A DNA stretch of 64,000 nucleotides from CAVQZC01 sp963718315 (GTDB lineage Bacteria; Actinomycetota; Thermoleophilia; Gaiellales; JAICJC01). The notes below the pieces were generated by a model that had not been told where the DNA came from, searched no databases, and was given only the letters and a program-made list of their open reading frames with translations. Shown here piece by piece: positions 1 through 9,716 of this stretch. The first letter of the stretch is position 1; each line of letters begins with the position of its first letter. Location: NCBI GenBank assembly GCA_963718315.1, contig CAVQZC010000012.1, positions 124,001 to 188,000 of the forward strand. Direction: 5' to 3'. The position numbers were made by a program, and so were the translations under genes.

Positions 1-401
1 GCCGGATCGGCATGTGGAGGACGCGCTGCCGCATGTGAAATCGCGGCCCGTGCTCGGCTACGGGTTCGGCAGCGATGCCAGTCGCCAGCGGCAAGCTCCA
101 GGTCGCCAACGACTACGTTCGAGCGCTGGTCGAGATCGGCATCCCGGGATTCGTCGTCTACCTGTGGATCCTGGTCTGGTGGCCTGATCGCCGGCTACTG
201 GGGCATGGAGCTCGCCGATTCGGCAAGTGACCGCTGATGCAGGCGCTGACACTGGGCTCATTCGCGGTGTTGCCCGTCTTCATGCTGGTGTCGGGACGGC
301 GAACATGATGACCCAGGTGGTGCTCGACCGGTGAGTTCTGGGCGATGGCAGCCATCGGGCACGCGTACCTGAAGCGCGACTGGGACGGCCTGCGCACATG
401 A
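1..401 (+). CDS. O-antigen ligase/polymerase-like protein, 3' fragment, frameshifted
   Basis: This is the C-terminal part of a polytopic membrane protein that enters from outside the window. Pieces in different frames read in order GYGFG, NDYVRALVEIGIPGF followed by VVYLWILVW, LTLGSFAVLPVFMLVS and a tail ending HAYLKRDWDGLRT before a TGA at 399-401. The H/NDY-R-LVE-GIPG pattern followed by hydrophobic helices is typical of the C-terminal half of Wzy/WaaL family O-antigen polymerases and ligases. At least three frame changes are needed, so the reading frame is broken by indels here. It overlaps the next glycosyltransferase by 4 nt, as expected in a polysaccharide operon. Confidence 0.6.
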
Positions 402-1643
402 TTCAGGGCACCGTCCTCATGGTGAACAAGTTCGTGTACGCACAGGGGCGGAGCCGAGGATTACATGCTCGCGCTGGCGGAGATGCTCGAGCACGAGGGC
501 GCCCAGACGTCTGTACTTGGCGATGCAGTTCGACCGCAACCTGCCGATGCGACACGATCGCGCTTCTTCCCGTCCAGTGTCGACTTCGACCAACCCACTC
601 GGGCCGGCGAGCGCGTGCGGGCAGTCGGCCGGATGATCCACTCCAGCGAGGCCCGCCGCGGTATGCAGCGGCTGCTCGCGGAGTACCCCGTGGATATCGC
701 CCACCTACACAATATCTACCACCAGTTCTCGCCCTCGATCCTGCGCCCCTGAAGATGCGGGGATCCCGATCGTGATGACCGCCCACGATTACAAGCTGGT
801 CTGCCCGGTGTACACGCTGACGACCGACGGCCACGAGTGCACGCGCTGCGTCGGAGGCTCGCCCTGGAACGCGCTCGAAGCTGCGCTGCAACCGAGGCTC
901 GGTCACCGGCAGCGCGGCGGTCGCATTCGAGTCGTGGCTACATCGCCGCACCGGCGCCTACGACCCGATCGACGTGCTGATCTCGCCCGAGCCGCTACCT
1001 GCGCGACCGCCTGGTCGACGGGGGAATCGCGCCTGAGCGAGTCGAGGTGATCCCAACTTCGTCCACGCCGGCCCTCCGCCATCGGAGCCGGGGAGGGCGT
1101 GCTGTACGCCGGCAGACTGTCGCACGAGAAGGGCGTGGACGTGCTGATCCGAGCGGTGGCAGGCACCTCGCTCGCAGCTGCGGATCGCCGGCGACGGCCC
1201 TCGACGCGCGCCGTCTCGAGCAGCTCGCCCACGACCTGGCGGCCCCCGTCACCTTCCTCGGCCACCTGTCCCGCCCGAGCTCCAGCAAGAGCTGGAGTCG
1301 GCGCTGATGGTGGTCGTTCCCGTCGACCTGGCCGGAGAACTGTCCGCTGATCGTTCTCGAGGCGATGGCCGCAGGCCGGCCGCTCGTCGCCAGCCACGTC
1401 GGCGGGCTGCCGGAGCTCGCACGTCACGGCGCGAGGGGCTGCTGGTCGCGGCGACGCAGACGTCGAGGAGCTGCGAAACGCACTGCTCGCTCTGGCGGGG
1501 ACTCCGACCGGGCACACGCAAAGGCGCTTGGAGAAGCCGTCCGAGCGGGCAACGCGGAGTTCTCGCCTGAAACGCATCTGGCACGTATCCTCGACGTGTA
1601 TCGTCGGCTGGGGGTCACGTCGAGGGAGGGTGCGGCGGCGTGA
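398..1643 (+). CDS. Glycosyltransferase family 4 (GT-B), frameshifted
   Basis: The protein can be followed only by switching frames many times: MVNKFVYAQGG, MLALAEMLEHEGAQ, MQFDRNLP, SRFFPSSVDFDQPT, DIAHLHNIYHQFSPSIL, IPIVMTAHDYKLVCPV, VEVIPNFV, GVLYAGRLSHEKGVDVLI, FLGHLS, PENCPLIVLEAMAAGRPLVA and a C-terminal helix ending SREGAAA. The order (N-terminal acceptor domain, HNIY and AHDYK motifs, then the LYAGRLSxEKG and E-x7-E nucleotide-sugar site) is that of GT4 retaining glycosyltransferases of exopolysaccharide loci. Because the family motifs survive intact across the frame changes, the indels look like sequence error. Sugar and acceptor cannot be deduced. Confidence 0.75.
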
Positions 1644-2745
1644 GGATCGCGATGATCGGTCAGAAGACCAGTGTTGCCGACATTGGTGGCGTCGAGGGCC
1701 ATGTCGCGCATCTGGCCGCGGGGCTCGCGAGCGCGGCCATGAGGTCACTGTCTTCACCCGCGGCCGGTACGGCGCTCCGCCGCCGAGCAGACGTCGACAT
1801 CCGCGAGCGCTGGTGCCTGCCGCTGAAGCACTTCGAGGCGATCAGCCACTCCACCGCTGTGCTCGTTCGAGACACTGGCGTCCGGATTCGACGTCGTCCA
1901 CTACCACGGAGTCGGTCCCGCGCTGATCGTGCCGGTGGCGGCCCTCCGGCGCACGCACGACCGTCTGCGTGACGGTCCACGATCAGGACTACAACAAGCG
2001 CAAGTGGTCGCCGTTCGCCCGCTTCTGGCTGCGCGCCGGAGAGCGGACCGCCTGCGCGCGAGCCGACCAGCGTGATCGTGGTCGCTCGCTACCTCGAGCG
2101 GCACATGCTGGCCGCACACGACCGCGACACCACTACATCCCAAACGGGTACGACCCCGTAGCGTCGCCTTCCGCCGGCAACCATGTCCTGGCGGCCACGG
2201 CCTCGAGCCGCAGCGATATCTGCTGTTCCTGGCCCGCCTGGTACCTGAGAAGGGCAGCGACGTGCTGATCGACGCCGATGCGCCGGACGACTCGCCGTAC
2301 AGGGTGGCGATCGTCGGCGGAGACAGCCACAGCACGACCTACGCCGCCTCACTGCGACGATCTAGCGGCCGGGGACCCCGCTTCATTTTTCTCGGCCACC
2401 AGTCCGGCGACGCTCTTGCCGAGCTCCGCGCAAACGCCGGCTACTACGTGATGCCCTCCTTCCAGGAAGGGCTTGCCGCTCTCGCTCCTCGAGGCGCTCA
2501 GCGCCGGCCTTTCCGTGATCGCCAGCGACATTCCCGCGGTTTCCGAGATCAACGGCACGGTCTCGCCCGAGCGAATCACGCTCGTCCCGCCCGGTGACGC
2601 CGCTGGCGCTCGGCCGAGGCGATCGAGCAACCTGCCCTATCCGGCAGAGCCCACCGCTCGACGAGGGTATCACCTGGCCGTCCTGGGACGAGGTCGCCGA
2701 GGAGGTCGAGCGCGTCTACCTGGGCATGCGGCGCGCGGGTCGTCG
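1640..2745 (+). CDS. Second glycosyltransferase family 4, frameshifted
   Basis: It starts at a GTG that overlaps the stop of the preceding glycosyltransferase (GTGA). The N-terminus reads MRIAMIGQKTSVADIGGVEG and H-HLAAGLA, the GT4 nucleotide-binding start. After frame changes come VVHYHGVGPALI, VTVHDQDYNKRKWS, YIPNGYDPV, LFLARLVPEKGSDVLID, FLGHQSGDALAELRANAGYYV, then PSFQEGLPLSLLEAL and the nearby SVIASDIPAVSEI. This is a complete GT-B fold with the E-x7-E site. The 3' end near 2745 (EVAEEVERVYLGMRRAG) is approximate because indels hide the stop, and it runs toward the convergent flippase gene. Probable role: sugar transfer in assembly of the surface polysaccharide. Confidence 0.72.
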
Positions 2746-2879
2746 ACGCAGCCCGAAGCGCTCCGAGCAAGAGCCGGGCGCCCGCCGCGAGCCAGCGCCG
2801 CAGCGGCAAGGACGCCGCCGGCGATCGCGAGCACGGCCACCGTGCCGCTCGACCACGTCCGGTCGCGGCTCGACTCGCG

Positions 2880-4526
2880 ATGACCGGCTCGGCAGTCGTG
2901 CCGGCGCCGGTGCCGGCGGTGAGGTCACCGGCGCGACTGCCTGGCCGCCCGGCGGCGGCCGCCGCGCAGCGCGCCCGGCCAGCCCCCGCCGCCGCCACCG
3001 CGGCCGCGTGCTTCCCGACCCGGTTGCGGACGATGCGCGACGCACCTCGTCGAACAGCTGGCGGTCGAACATCCACACGACCGCCGCGTAGACGAGGGTG
3101 CCGAGTGCCGCCTCGATCAGCAGCCGACCGAGTGCGTCCGGGTGGAGATGGATGCCCAGCATCTGCGTGGCGGACTCCGAGCACCGAGGCCCATCACCAC
3201 GGTGGCCAGCAGGATCCAGCGCATGGTCCACGACACCGAACGCCCGGTGGAGTCGAGGGCCGTGGCCGTGAGGAGCAGATACGGCAGCTGGACGATGCCG
3301 TTGGCGACGGCTGCACCCACCGCGACACCCATGACGCCGTACTTCACGCCCGACAGAAACCCGATGATGTTGAGCACGAAGGCGACCACCGCGAACCGCA
3401 TCTGCTTCTTCGTCAGCCCGCAGGCCTGCAGCACCCCGTCGTTCATCCGCTGGGACGACTGCAGCATGCCGACCACGGTCAGCACCTGAATCGACCGGGG
3501 TCGCAGCGTGCCACTTCGGGCCGAGCAGCACCGCGACCACGTCGGGAGCCGTGACCACCAGACCGACGAGCGCAGGGATGGTGATCGCCCCGATCACCCG
3601 GTTGATCCGGATCCAGGCCGCCCGCATCCGCTCCTTGTCGCCCTCCATCCGGGAGAGCACCGGGAACACGACGTTGCGGACGGGGATCACGATCCGCTTG
3701 ATCGGCATCAGCATGATCGAGTAGGACAGCCGGTAGATGCCGAGCGAGGTCGCGCCCAGGAACTTGCCGACGATCAGGTTGTCCGCGTTGCCGTTCAGGA
3801 AGTAGAGGACGTTGGCCACCAGCAGGTTGCGGGAGAAGCCGCGGATGTCCTTCCACGCCGAGCGGGAGAACGAGAACGACGGCCGCCAGTCGGAGGCGAA
3901 CCAGACCAGCGACGGTGCGCACCACGCTGATCGTCATCACCTGGGCGACGATCGCCCACGGCCCGTAGCCGAGCACCGCCATGCGTGATCCCGACGACCG
4001 CGCCGGCCAACCCGGAGATGATCGACCTGATCTCGAGCGAGCGGAACTGCATGCTGCGCTGCAGCAGCGCGGTCTGGGTGCGGCCCAGGGCGAGAATCAG
4101 CAGGTTCAGGGCCATCACCGCGAACAGCGGCTCGACCGCGGGCGTGTTGTAGAACCGCGCCACCAGAGGCGCCAGGGCGATGGCGCCGAGGGTGATGGTG
4201 AGCCCGCCCACCACGCTCGTCCAGAACGCGGCCAGCTTGTGGGCCTCGGTGATCGTCTGCCGCTGGACGAGCGCGGCCGAGAACGAGAGGTCGCTGAAGT
4301 AGTAGATCAGCGCCGAGAACACGGTCACCATGCCGACCAGGCCGAACTGGTGCGGGCCCAGGATGCGCGACAGCACCGCCGTGGTCACGATCTGGACCAC
4401 CTGCAGCGTGGTCTGCGAGATCGCCTTCCAGGACGCGCCCGTCAGCATGTGCCCGTGCAGGTCCTCGCGGCGACCGGGGGCTGTCGCACTCACTTCGGTA
4501 GGGCTGGGCACGCTGTTATCTGCCAT
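2880..4526 (-). CDS. Wzx/MATE-type polysaccharide flippase, frameshifted
   Basis: The N-terminal part is well preserved: MADNSVPSPTEVSATAPG, then a polytopic stretch beginning SWKAISQTTLQVVQIVTT and containing ILGPHQFGLVGMVTVFSALIY. After frame changes near 3975, 3900, 3495 and 3180 it continues with LGYGPWAIVAQ, the GNADNLIVGKFLGATSLGIY motif, NDGVLQACGLTKKQMRF and a last helix before MFDRQLFDEVRR. This is the MOP-superfamily lipopolysaccharide or exopolysaccharide translocase (WzxC-like) that flips lipid-linked oligosaccharides across the membrane. The exact stop is uncertain; 2880 is an estimate. ATG 4526 was chosen over 4568 because the extra 14 residues look non-conserved. Confidence 0.72.
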
Positions 4527-4616
4527 CGGACGGCCGACCGTGTGTGCAACGGCTCTTCGATCGTACACGGGCTTTCACGGGCTGCAAACCGGCTCCAGCA
4601 GGCGCAGACACGCCAC

Positions 4617-5453
4617 TCAGCCCTCGGGCGCGGGTGCCTGCGGCGCCCCACCCGCCCGCCGGTAGCGCCTGCGCCGCAGCGCCGACACGTACTGGAGGCC
4701 GAACACCACCGGCAGCGACAGCCGTACGCCTACCGGAGTGGCCGGGTCGGCGGCCACCCTGCGCCGGATCTCGCGGCGGGCGGCCAGGATGTCCGACCAC
4801 TCGCCGCGTGCCATCAATGAGCCGCCGCGCATCGCATAGTGGCTACCCGGGCGCTCGTCGATCAGGACCCGGCCGCGGAGCGCAAGCACGGCACCCAGCG
4901 CCCAGTCCTCGCCGAAGTTCGACTCCGAGAACCCGCCGGCGTCGCGCGCAAGATCGGTACGGATCAGACTGCAGCCGGTGACCGGAAGCAGGTTGCGCGC
5001 CAGGTTGGCAAACGCGAACGTGCGGCGCTGCGCGCACAGCCGGTAGGCAATCCGGGGCGGGAACGGCGGCCGGTGGGCGGGGGCGTCCGCCTCCATGTCC
5101 CACGGCAGCGGCGTCGCGCACGCCATCACCAGCTCAGGGTTGGGCTCCATCAGCCCAAGCAGGTAGGCGATGGTGCCCGGCAGCAGCCGGTCGTCCGCGT
5201 CCAGGAACATGACGTAGGGCGTGTTCACGCCGGCGAGGCCGGCGTTGCGCGCCGCGGCGACGGAGCAGCGCTGCTCGAGAACGACCCGCCGGCCGCCGGT
5301 CTCGGGCAGCGGTTCGTCTGACGCGTTGTCCACCACCAGCACCTCGACGGCAGGGCCCTGCTCGAGCGCGCTGTCGACAGCTGCGACCAGCTCGGAGCCG
5401 AGGTTCCAGGCGGGGATGACGACCGTGACCCGGGGGGAGCCGGCGGAGCTCAC
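4617..5453 (-). CDS. Glycosyltransferase family 2
   Basis: A 278-residue GT-A enzyme. It has the N-terminal PRVTVVIPAWNLGSELVAAV nucleotide-binding strand, the LVVDNASDEPL segment, RNAGLAGVNTPYVMFLDADD with the D-x-D metal site, and FGEDWALGAVLALRG, the downstream ED-W catalytic-base motif. It is a soluble or peripheral inverting transferase. The GTG start at 5453 overlaps the stop of the upstream polymerase gene, so the pair is translationally coupled. Longer in-frame extensions upstream are antisense-like low-complexity sequence and were not used. Donor sugar unknown. Confidence 0.85.
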   Translation of the reverse strand: MSSAGSPRVTVVIPAWNLGSELVAAVDSALEQGPAVEVLVVDNASDEPLPETGGRRVVLEQRCSVAAARNAGLAGVNTPYVMFLDADDRLLPGTIAYLLGLMEPNPELVMACATPLPWDMEADAPAHRPPFPPRIAYRLCAQRRTFAFANLARNLLPVTGCSLIRTDLARDAGGFSESNFGEDWALGAVLALRGRVLIDERPGSHYAMRGGSLMARGEWSDILAARREIRRRVAADPATPVGVRLSLPVVFGLQYVSALRRRRYRRAGGAPQAPAPEG

Positions 5454-7457
5454 CGGCTCGGCTGCTCGAGGTTGGCGACGGCCAGCGGGTTGAGATGCCG
5501 CGCCCGGGCCAGCGCAGCCGCGCGGCCGCTCTGCGGGCCGTACTGGGACAGCTGCCACCACGCGAACCACCGATCGGGATCGCGCTGCGTCGCCTGCAGG
5601 AACTGCTGGCCGGCGACCCGGGGGTCGTGCGAGGCGACGGCTACGCGGCCCAGCGCGATCGGGCCGCCGGGACTCCACGGAGCAAGCTCGGAGGCCAGCC
5701 TCGCGTCGCGCTGCGCGGTCGACAGGTGGCGGGAGGCAAGGTCAGCGCGGGCCCGCGAAAGGGCGACGTTCCCGGCGAACGTCCACGTCGCCAGCAGGCA
5801 GACGACCGCCAGCCCGCCCGCCAGCGCCCACCGCAGGTTCGCCCGCATCGCGGCCTGCCGCTCGGGCGCCGCCGCCAGGCACAGGGCCACGACCAGGCAG
5901 AGCGCAAAGCACGCGACCGCCGGCGTCTCCCAGTCCCGGTCGGTCGCGGCGTGCACCACGAAGGCGACCAGACCGGCGGCGAGCAACGGCACCATTGGCT
6001 GTCGCCGGGCGCGCCAGGCGGCCACAAACGGCGGCACCAGCACGCAGCCGAGCAGCAAGAGCCCGACCAGGCCGAGCTCGGCGAGCGTCTGGAGAACGAA
6101 GCTGTGCGCGTCGGAGATGTCGGCAGGCACCGTCCGGTGCTCGAGCCAGTAGCGCACGAACGTACCCCCGCCCGATCCCTGCACCGGGTGGTCGAGGAAG
6201 TCGCTCCAGGCCGCATCCCAGAAGCGGCCGCGACCGTTCAGCGAGACGCTGGCCAACCGGTTGTTGAGGTCGTGGTAGGAGCTCGGCGGCGGCGACTCGA
6301 GCGGCCCCAGGCCGCTCTGCAACGGCGAGCCCTTGAGCGCGAGCACCCCCACGATCCCGAGCACCAGGACGCCCGCAAGTCCGATGGTCAGCCGGCGACG
6401 GACGCTTGCGCTGATCGTGATCCGATCCTGGATCCGCGGCAGCATCTCGACCGCGATGCAGCAGGCGATGATCGCGAACGTCAGGATCAGGATCGTGTCG
6501 TGCGCCTCGGAGGTCGCGTGGAGCAGCCAGCGGTGCACCTTGTGTGGATGGGTCGGCGAAGGCAGGTGGCGGATCAACTCGGACTGCCGGGTGGCGAACA
6601 GGAGCAGCAGCAGGGTCGGGGATGGCGAGCAGCCCGGCGATCCCGATCCGGCGCAGGCGGTCGGGCGGGGCCACCACCAGCACCAGGAGGCCGATGCCGA
6701 GCGCGAAGATGGATCCCCGGCTGAACGTGAAGTAGACGACCAGCGCGGTCGCAGGCAGGGTGCCGGCAGCAGCGATCCGCACCTCACGGCGGACGTTCTC
6801 GAACACGAGCCCGAGCGCCAGCAGGAACCCGATCACGCCGAAGATGCCGAGCGCGTTCCAGTACTCGAACGGGGTCTGCAGCCGGTTGACGCGCGCGGCG
6901 CCGGAGGCCGTGTAGTGGACGTTCACCAGCTTCGCCCACAGGGCCACCACGTCGATGACGCCCATCATGGCAACCAGGGACATGACCAGGATCTCGATCG
7001 TCCGCTTCCGAAGCGCGACGGCCAGGGCGGTCGCCAGCACGGCGTACAGCAGCAGCCGCTCGGCCTCGTTGATGCTCGGGCCGGCCGATCCCCAGAGGGC
7101 CGACAGGCCCGACCACGCCACCAGGCCCCAGAGCCCGGCCAGCGGCAGCAGCTCGATTCGGGCCGGTACCTCCACCTTCCCGCGGAAGGCGACCATCCCC
7201 ATCGCCAGACCGGCCAGCACGATCGTCGCCCAGCCCCAGGAGTAGGTGCTGATGCCGCCGTGGTCGAGCGTGAGGAGGGTGAGCACGGCCACCACCGCCA
7301 TCACCCCGGTGCCCGCCGGGAGCTGGTCGAGCACAGGCTCCTCGTCGTACTCGCCGAAGCGCAGCGACGGCAGGTGGATCAGGGCATCGTCAGATGCAGG
7401 GATCTCCGTCACGCGGCGTTGGATGCCGCGAGCCGCCCCATCCGGTTCACGTTTCAT
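5450..7457 (-). CDS. O-antigen ligase/polymerase with C-terminal repeat-like tail, one frameshift
   Basis: A large polytopic membrane protein. The N-terminal half (7457 to about 6622) starts MKREPDG and carries about six to eight hydrophobic segments including TPFEYWNALGIFGVIGFLLA. The C-terminal half continues in another frame with NNRLASVSLNGRGRFWDAA, HPVQGSGGGTFVRYWLEH, DAHSFVLQTLAELGLVGLL, the classic Wzy_C signature, then a soluble TPR-like tail (LASRHLSTAQRDARLASELA ending LAVANLEQPSR). One extra G in the run 6618-6621 explains the shift: removing it restores the segment beginning LLAIP and continuing with leucines. Likely the polymerase for the repeat units exported by the neighbouring flippase. 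Confidence 0.8.
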
Positions 7458-7502
7458 CTATCTGTTCTACCAGCGTCTCGCGGTGCGTTCCACACAACCG
7501 CA

Positions 7503-7531
7503 TTGACAGCCCCTACGTCGCCTCGCATACT
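7503..7531 (+). promoter_or_regulatory. Consensus promoter of the first sulfotransferase gene
   Basis: A perfect -35 TTGACA (7503-7508), a 17-nt spacer and a -10 CATACT (7526-7531). The ATG at 7540 lies 8 nt after the -10, so transcription should begin at or within 2 nt of the start codon, giving a leaderless mRNA. No Shine-Dalgarno sequence is present. The 82-nt divergent gap also holds TAGAAC on the minus strand 6 nt before the polymerase ATG. Confidence 0.75.
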
Positions 7532-7539
7532 GGCGATCT

Positions 7540-8541
7540 ATGCCTACGGACCGGGATCTGCCCACATTCATCCTGATGGGCGCGATGAAATGTGGGACAT
7601 CGAGCCTATACCACTATCTGAACGCCCACCCCGACATCTTCATGGTGTCGCCCAAGGAGCCGCACTATTTCCTTGCGGAGTACGCCGACGGCGTCACCTG
7701 GCGGAAGGGTACCTGGCAGAACGGTGAGGCCTGGTACCGGTCGCTGTTCGCGGAGGGCACATCCAGCCTGGCGCGGGGCGAGGCATCCACCACGTACACC
7801 AAGTGGCCGGAGTACCCCGGCGTGGCCGAGCGAGTCGCTGCGCTGCTGCCGGACGTCAAGCTCGTGTACCTGATCCGCGACCCGATCGAGCGCATGCGGT
7901 CGCACTACCAGCACGAGTTCATCCGGCACGCCGAGCGCCGGCCGATCGACCAGGCGTTCGCCGAGGACCCCCACTACCTGAACACGAGCCGGTACAGCAC
8001 GCAGATCGCCCAGTACCTCGAGTATTTCGATCCCAGCCGGCTGCTGGTGCTCACGACCGACCAGCTCCGCGACGAGCGGACGGCCACGCTGTCCCGCGCG
8101 TACCGGTTCATCGGCGTCCCCGACCACGTGCCCGACAACATCGACACCGTCATCTTCAAGTCGACCGAGCGCCGGGTGCACCGGATGGCGTTCACCCAGC
8201 AGGCGCTCAACCAGCTGCGCGAGCGCAAGGTGGTCAAGATCCTCCCCAAGTCGCTGCGGTCGGCCGGCAAGAACATGCTGACCACGCCGCCCGTCGACAA
8301 GCCCAGGCCCAGCGAGGAGACGGTCGAGATGCTCCGCGAGGAGCTCCGCGGGGAGATGGAGGGCCTGCGCCCGTTCCTCGGCGACGACTTCAACGGCTGG
8401 GGCCTGCTCGATCCGCGCGCGGCCCGGACGACTTACGACCGTACCCGTACGCGGCGAGCTGCGGCGCCAGGACCTCGTCCAGCAGTGCCAGGTCGCGGCC
8501 GGCCAGCTCGCTGCGGTACGCCTCCGCCCGTGAGCGGGTGA
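7540..8541 (+). CDS. Sulfotransferase family protein
   Basis: The N-terminus has the PAPS 5'-phosphosulfate loop, LPTFILMGAMKCGTSSLYHY, then KEPHYF, GEASTTYTKWPEYPG and the 3'-phosphate-binding VKLVYLIRDPIERMRSHYQH with R and S as expected, and DPSRLLVLTTDQLRDE. This matches PAPS-dependent sulfotransferases of the heparan/NodH-like type, soluble in the cytoplasm. The reading frame runs on to 8541 and overlaps the convergent gene by about 150 nt. The conserved part ends near FNGWGLL (about 8410), so the last 40 residues are doubtful and a 3' indel is possible. It probably adds sulfate to the polysaccharide or its precursor. Confidence 0.85.
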   Translation: MPTDRDLPTFILMGAMKCGTSSLYHYLNAHPDIFMVSPKEPHYFLAEYADGVTWRKGTWQNGEAWYRSLFAEGTSSLARGEASTTYTKWPEYPGVAERVAALLPDVKLVYLIRDPIERMRSHYQHEFIRHAERRPIDQAFAEDPHYLNTSRYSTQIAQYLEYFDPSRLLVLTTDQLRDERTATLSRAYRFIGVPDHVPDNIDTVIFKSTERRVHRMAFTQQALNQLRERKVVKILPKSLRSAGKNMLTTPPVDKPRPSEETVEMLREELRGEMEGLRPFLGDDFNGWGLLDPRAARTTYDRTRTRRAAAPGPRPAVPGRGRPARCGTPPPVSG

Positions 8542-9340
8542 ACCCGAACGAGGTGAAGGCACGCTCGAACTCGGGCGTCCAGGCGAGGCCGGCGTGATCG
8601 AGCAGCCGCTCGAACCCCGCCCCCGGATCGGCGGTCACGTCCTCGTAGCGGAGCTCGAGCCAGGAGGACGCAGGGAGCTCGGCGCGGGCCGCGTCGAACG
8701 CCGCCATCAGCCGCTTCCACTCCAGCCCGGCGAGCACGGCGAACGAGCGCCCCGACCGTTCCCAGAGCTCCGCGTCCGCGTCGTCCAGCGGCCCGAACGT
8801 CCACCCCTCGGGGCCCTGGTAGCCGTGCCACCACGGCTGTTGAAGAAGCGAGCTGGCGACGGCCCGGCCGTCCCTGACCACGTGGACGAAGCGGGCATCG
8901 GGGAACGCGGCGTGGAGGAGTCCGGCACGCGGCCATCCGGTCAGCTTGTGGCCGAACACGTCCCGGCCCTGGGCCGCCGCGCGGGTCTCGAAGAACCGCT
9001 GCAGGCGATGCACCAGCCAGGGGTACGCGTCGTCCGCGGTCAGATCGCGACTCGGCGTGCTGAGCATGGGCGAGACCTGGCGGTCGAACAGCCGGTACGC
9101 CTCGGACGGTGACAGCCCGATCCGCCCCGCGGCGCCCGGCCAGCGCCCGCCCCGCCGTTGGAGCAGCGCCGGCAGCCTGCGGTAGGCGGCGTTGTTGATG
9201 CGGCCCATGGAGTTGAGACCGGCCAGGCGGTCGTCGAGGTTGGAGATGAACCCGACGTCCGGGTGCATCGCCAGCACCTGGAAGACGACGGTCGAGCCGC
9301 ACCTCCCGGTGCCCAGCATGAACACGTAGCGCTGACTCAC
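8390..9340 (-). CDS. Second sulfotransferase family protein
   Basis: 316 residues, starting at a GTG. The N-terminal YVFMLGTGRCGSTVVFQVLA is the P-loop-like 5'-phosphosulfate site, and FPDARFVHVVRDGRAVASSL is the 3'-phosphate site with Arg and Ser. Near the end, ELPASSWLELRYEDVTADP and the LLDHAGLAWTPEFERAF segment are typical of the Sulfotransfer_3 group. It faces the other sulfotransferase gene and the two 3' ends overlap. The conserved part stops near QLAAYGYGR, so the true stop may be slightly upstream of 8390. It is more diverged from the first sulfotransferase than a recent duplicate would be. Confidence 0.83.
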   Translation of the reverse strand: MSQRYVFMLGTGRCGSTVVFQVLAMHPDVGFISNLDDRLAGLNSMGRINNAAYRRLPALLQRRGGRWPGAAGRIGLSPSEAYRLFDRQVSPMLSTPSRDLTADDAYPWLVHRLQRFFETRAAAQGRDVFGHKLTGWPRAGLLHAAFPDARFVHVVRDGRAVASSLLQQPWWHGYQGPEGWTFGPLDDADAELWERSGRSFAVLAGLEWKRLMAAFDAARAELPASSWLELRYEDVTADPGAGFERLLDHAGLAWTPEFERAFTSFGFTRSRAEAYRSELAGRDLALLDEVLAPQLAAYGYGRKSSGPRADRAGPSR

Positions 9341-9353
9341 TGCGCGGGAGACG

Positions 9354-9716
9354 CTATCTGGTCCCGACGAAGTAGGCCGCGGCGAGAACGATCAGGAACA
9401 CCAGCACGAAGACCGGCACCATCGCGCTGCCGCCGCGCGTGTCGACGACCTGGTCGGAAGGATCGGGCAGCGGGTACATCGGCTCCTCGCCGGTCGCGAT
9501 CCGGTGGGCGGTGGTGTACCCCTCGTCGGCCCTGACCAGCTCGTCCACCACCTCCGGCTCGAGCCCCAGGGTCGCGCAGATCTCGGTGCGGTCGGCGCCT
9601 GCGTCCCGCAGCGCCATGAAGCGGCGGGCGGTGTCGTCGCCGGCGGTGAACTCGGTCGCGTCCTGCAGCGCCGAGCGGATCGCGATCAGCCGGTTATCCG
9701 GGGACTGCGACGGCAA
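9354..9716 (-). CDS. Small protein with C-terminal membrane anchor
   Basis: About 120 residues from a TTG at 9716 (ATG 9749 would add 11). The soluble N-terminal part is mainly helical and includes ARRFMALRDAGADRTEICAT and LGLEPEVVDELVRADEGYTT, which looks like a short helix-turn-helix-like segment. A single hydrophobic helix near the C-terminus (VPVFVLVFLIVLAAAYFVG) makes it a probable tail-anchored protein. It overlaps the end of the amidotransferase gene by about 20 nt, so it is likely the last gene of the fumC operon. I do not recognise the family. Confidence 0.6.
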   Translation of the reverse strand: MPSQSPDNRLIAIRSALQDATEFTAGDDTARRFMALRDAGADRTEICATLGLEPEVVDELVRADEGYTTAHRIATGEEPMYPLPDPSDQVVDTRGGSAMVPVFVLVFLIVLAAAYFVGTR

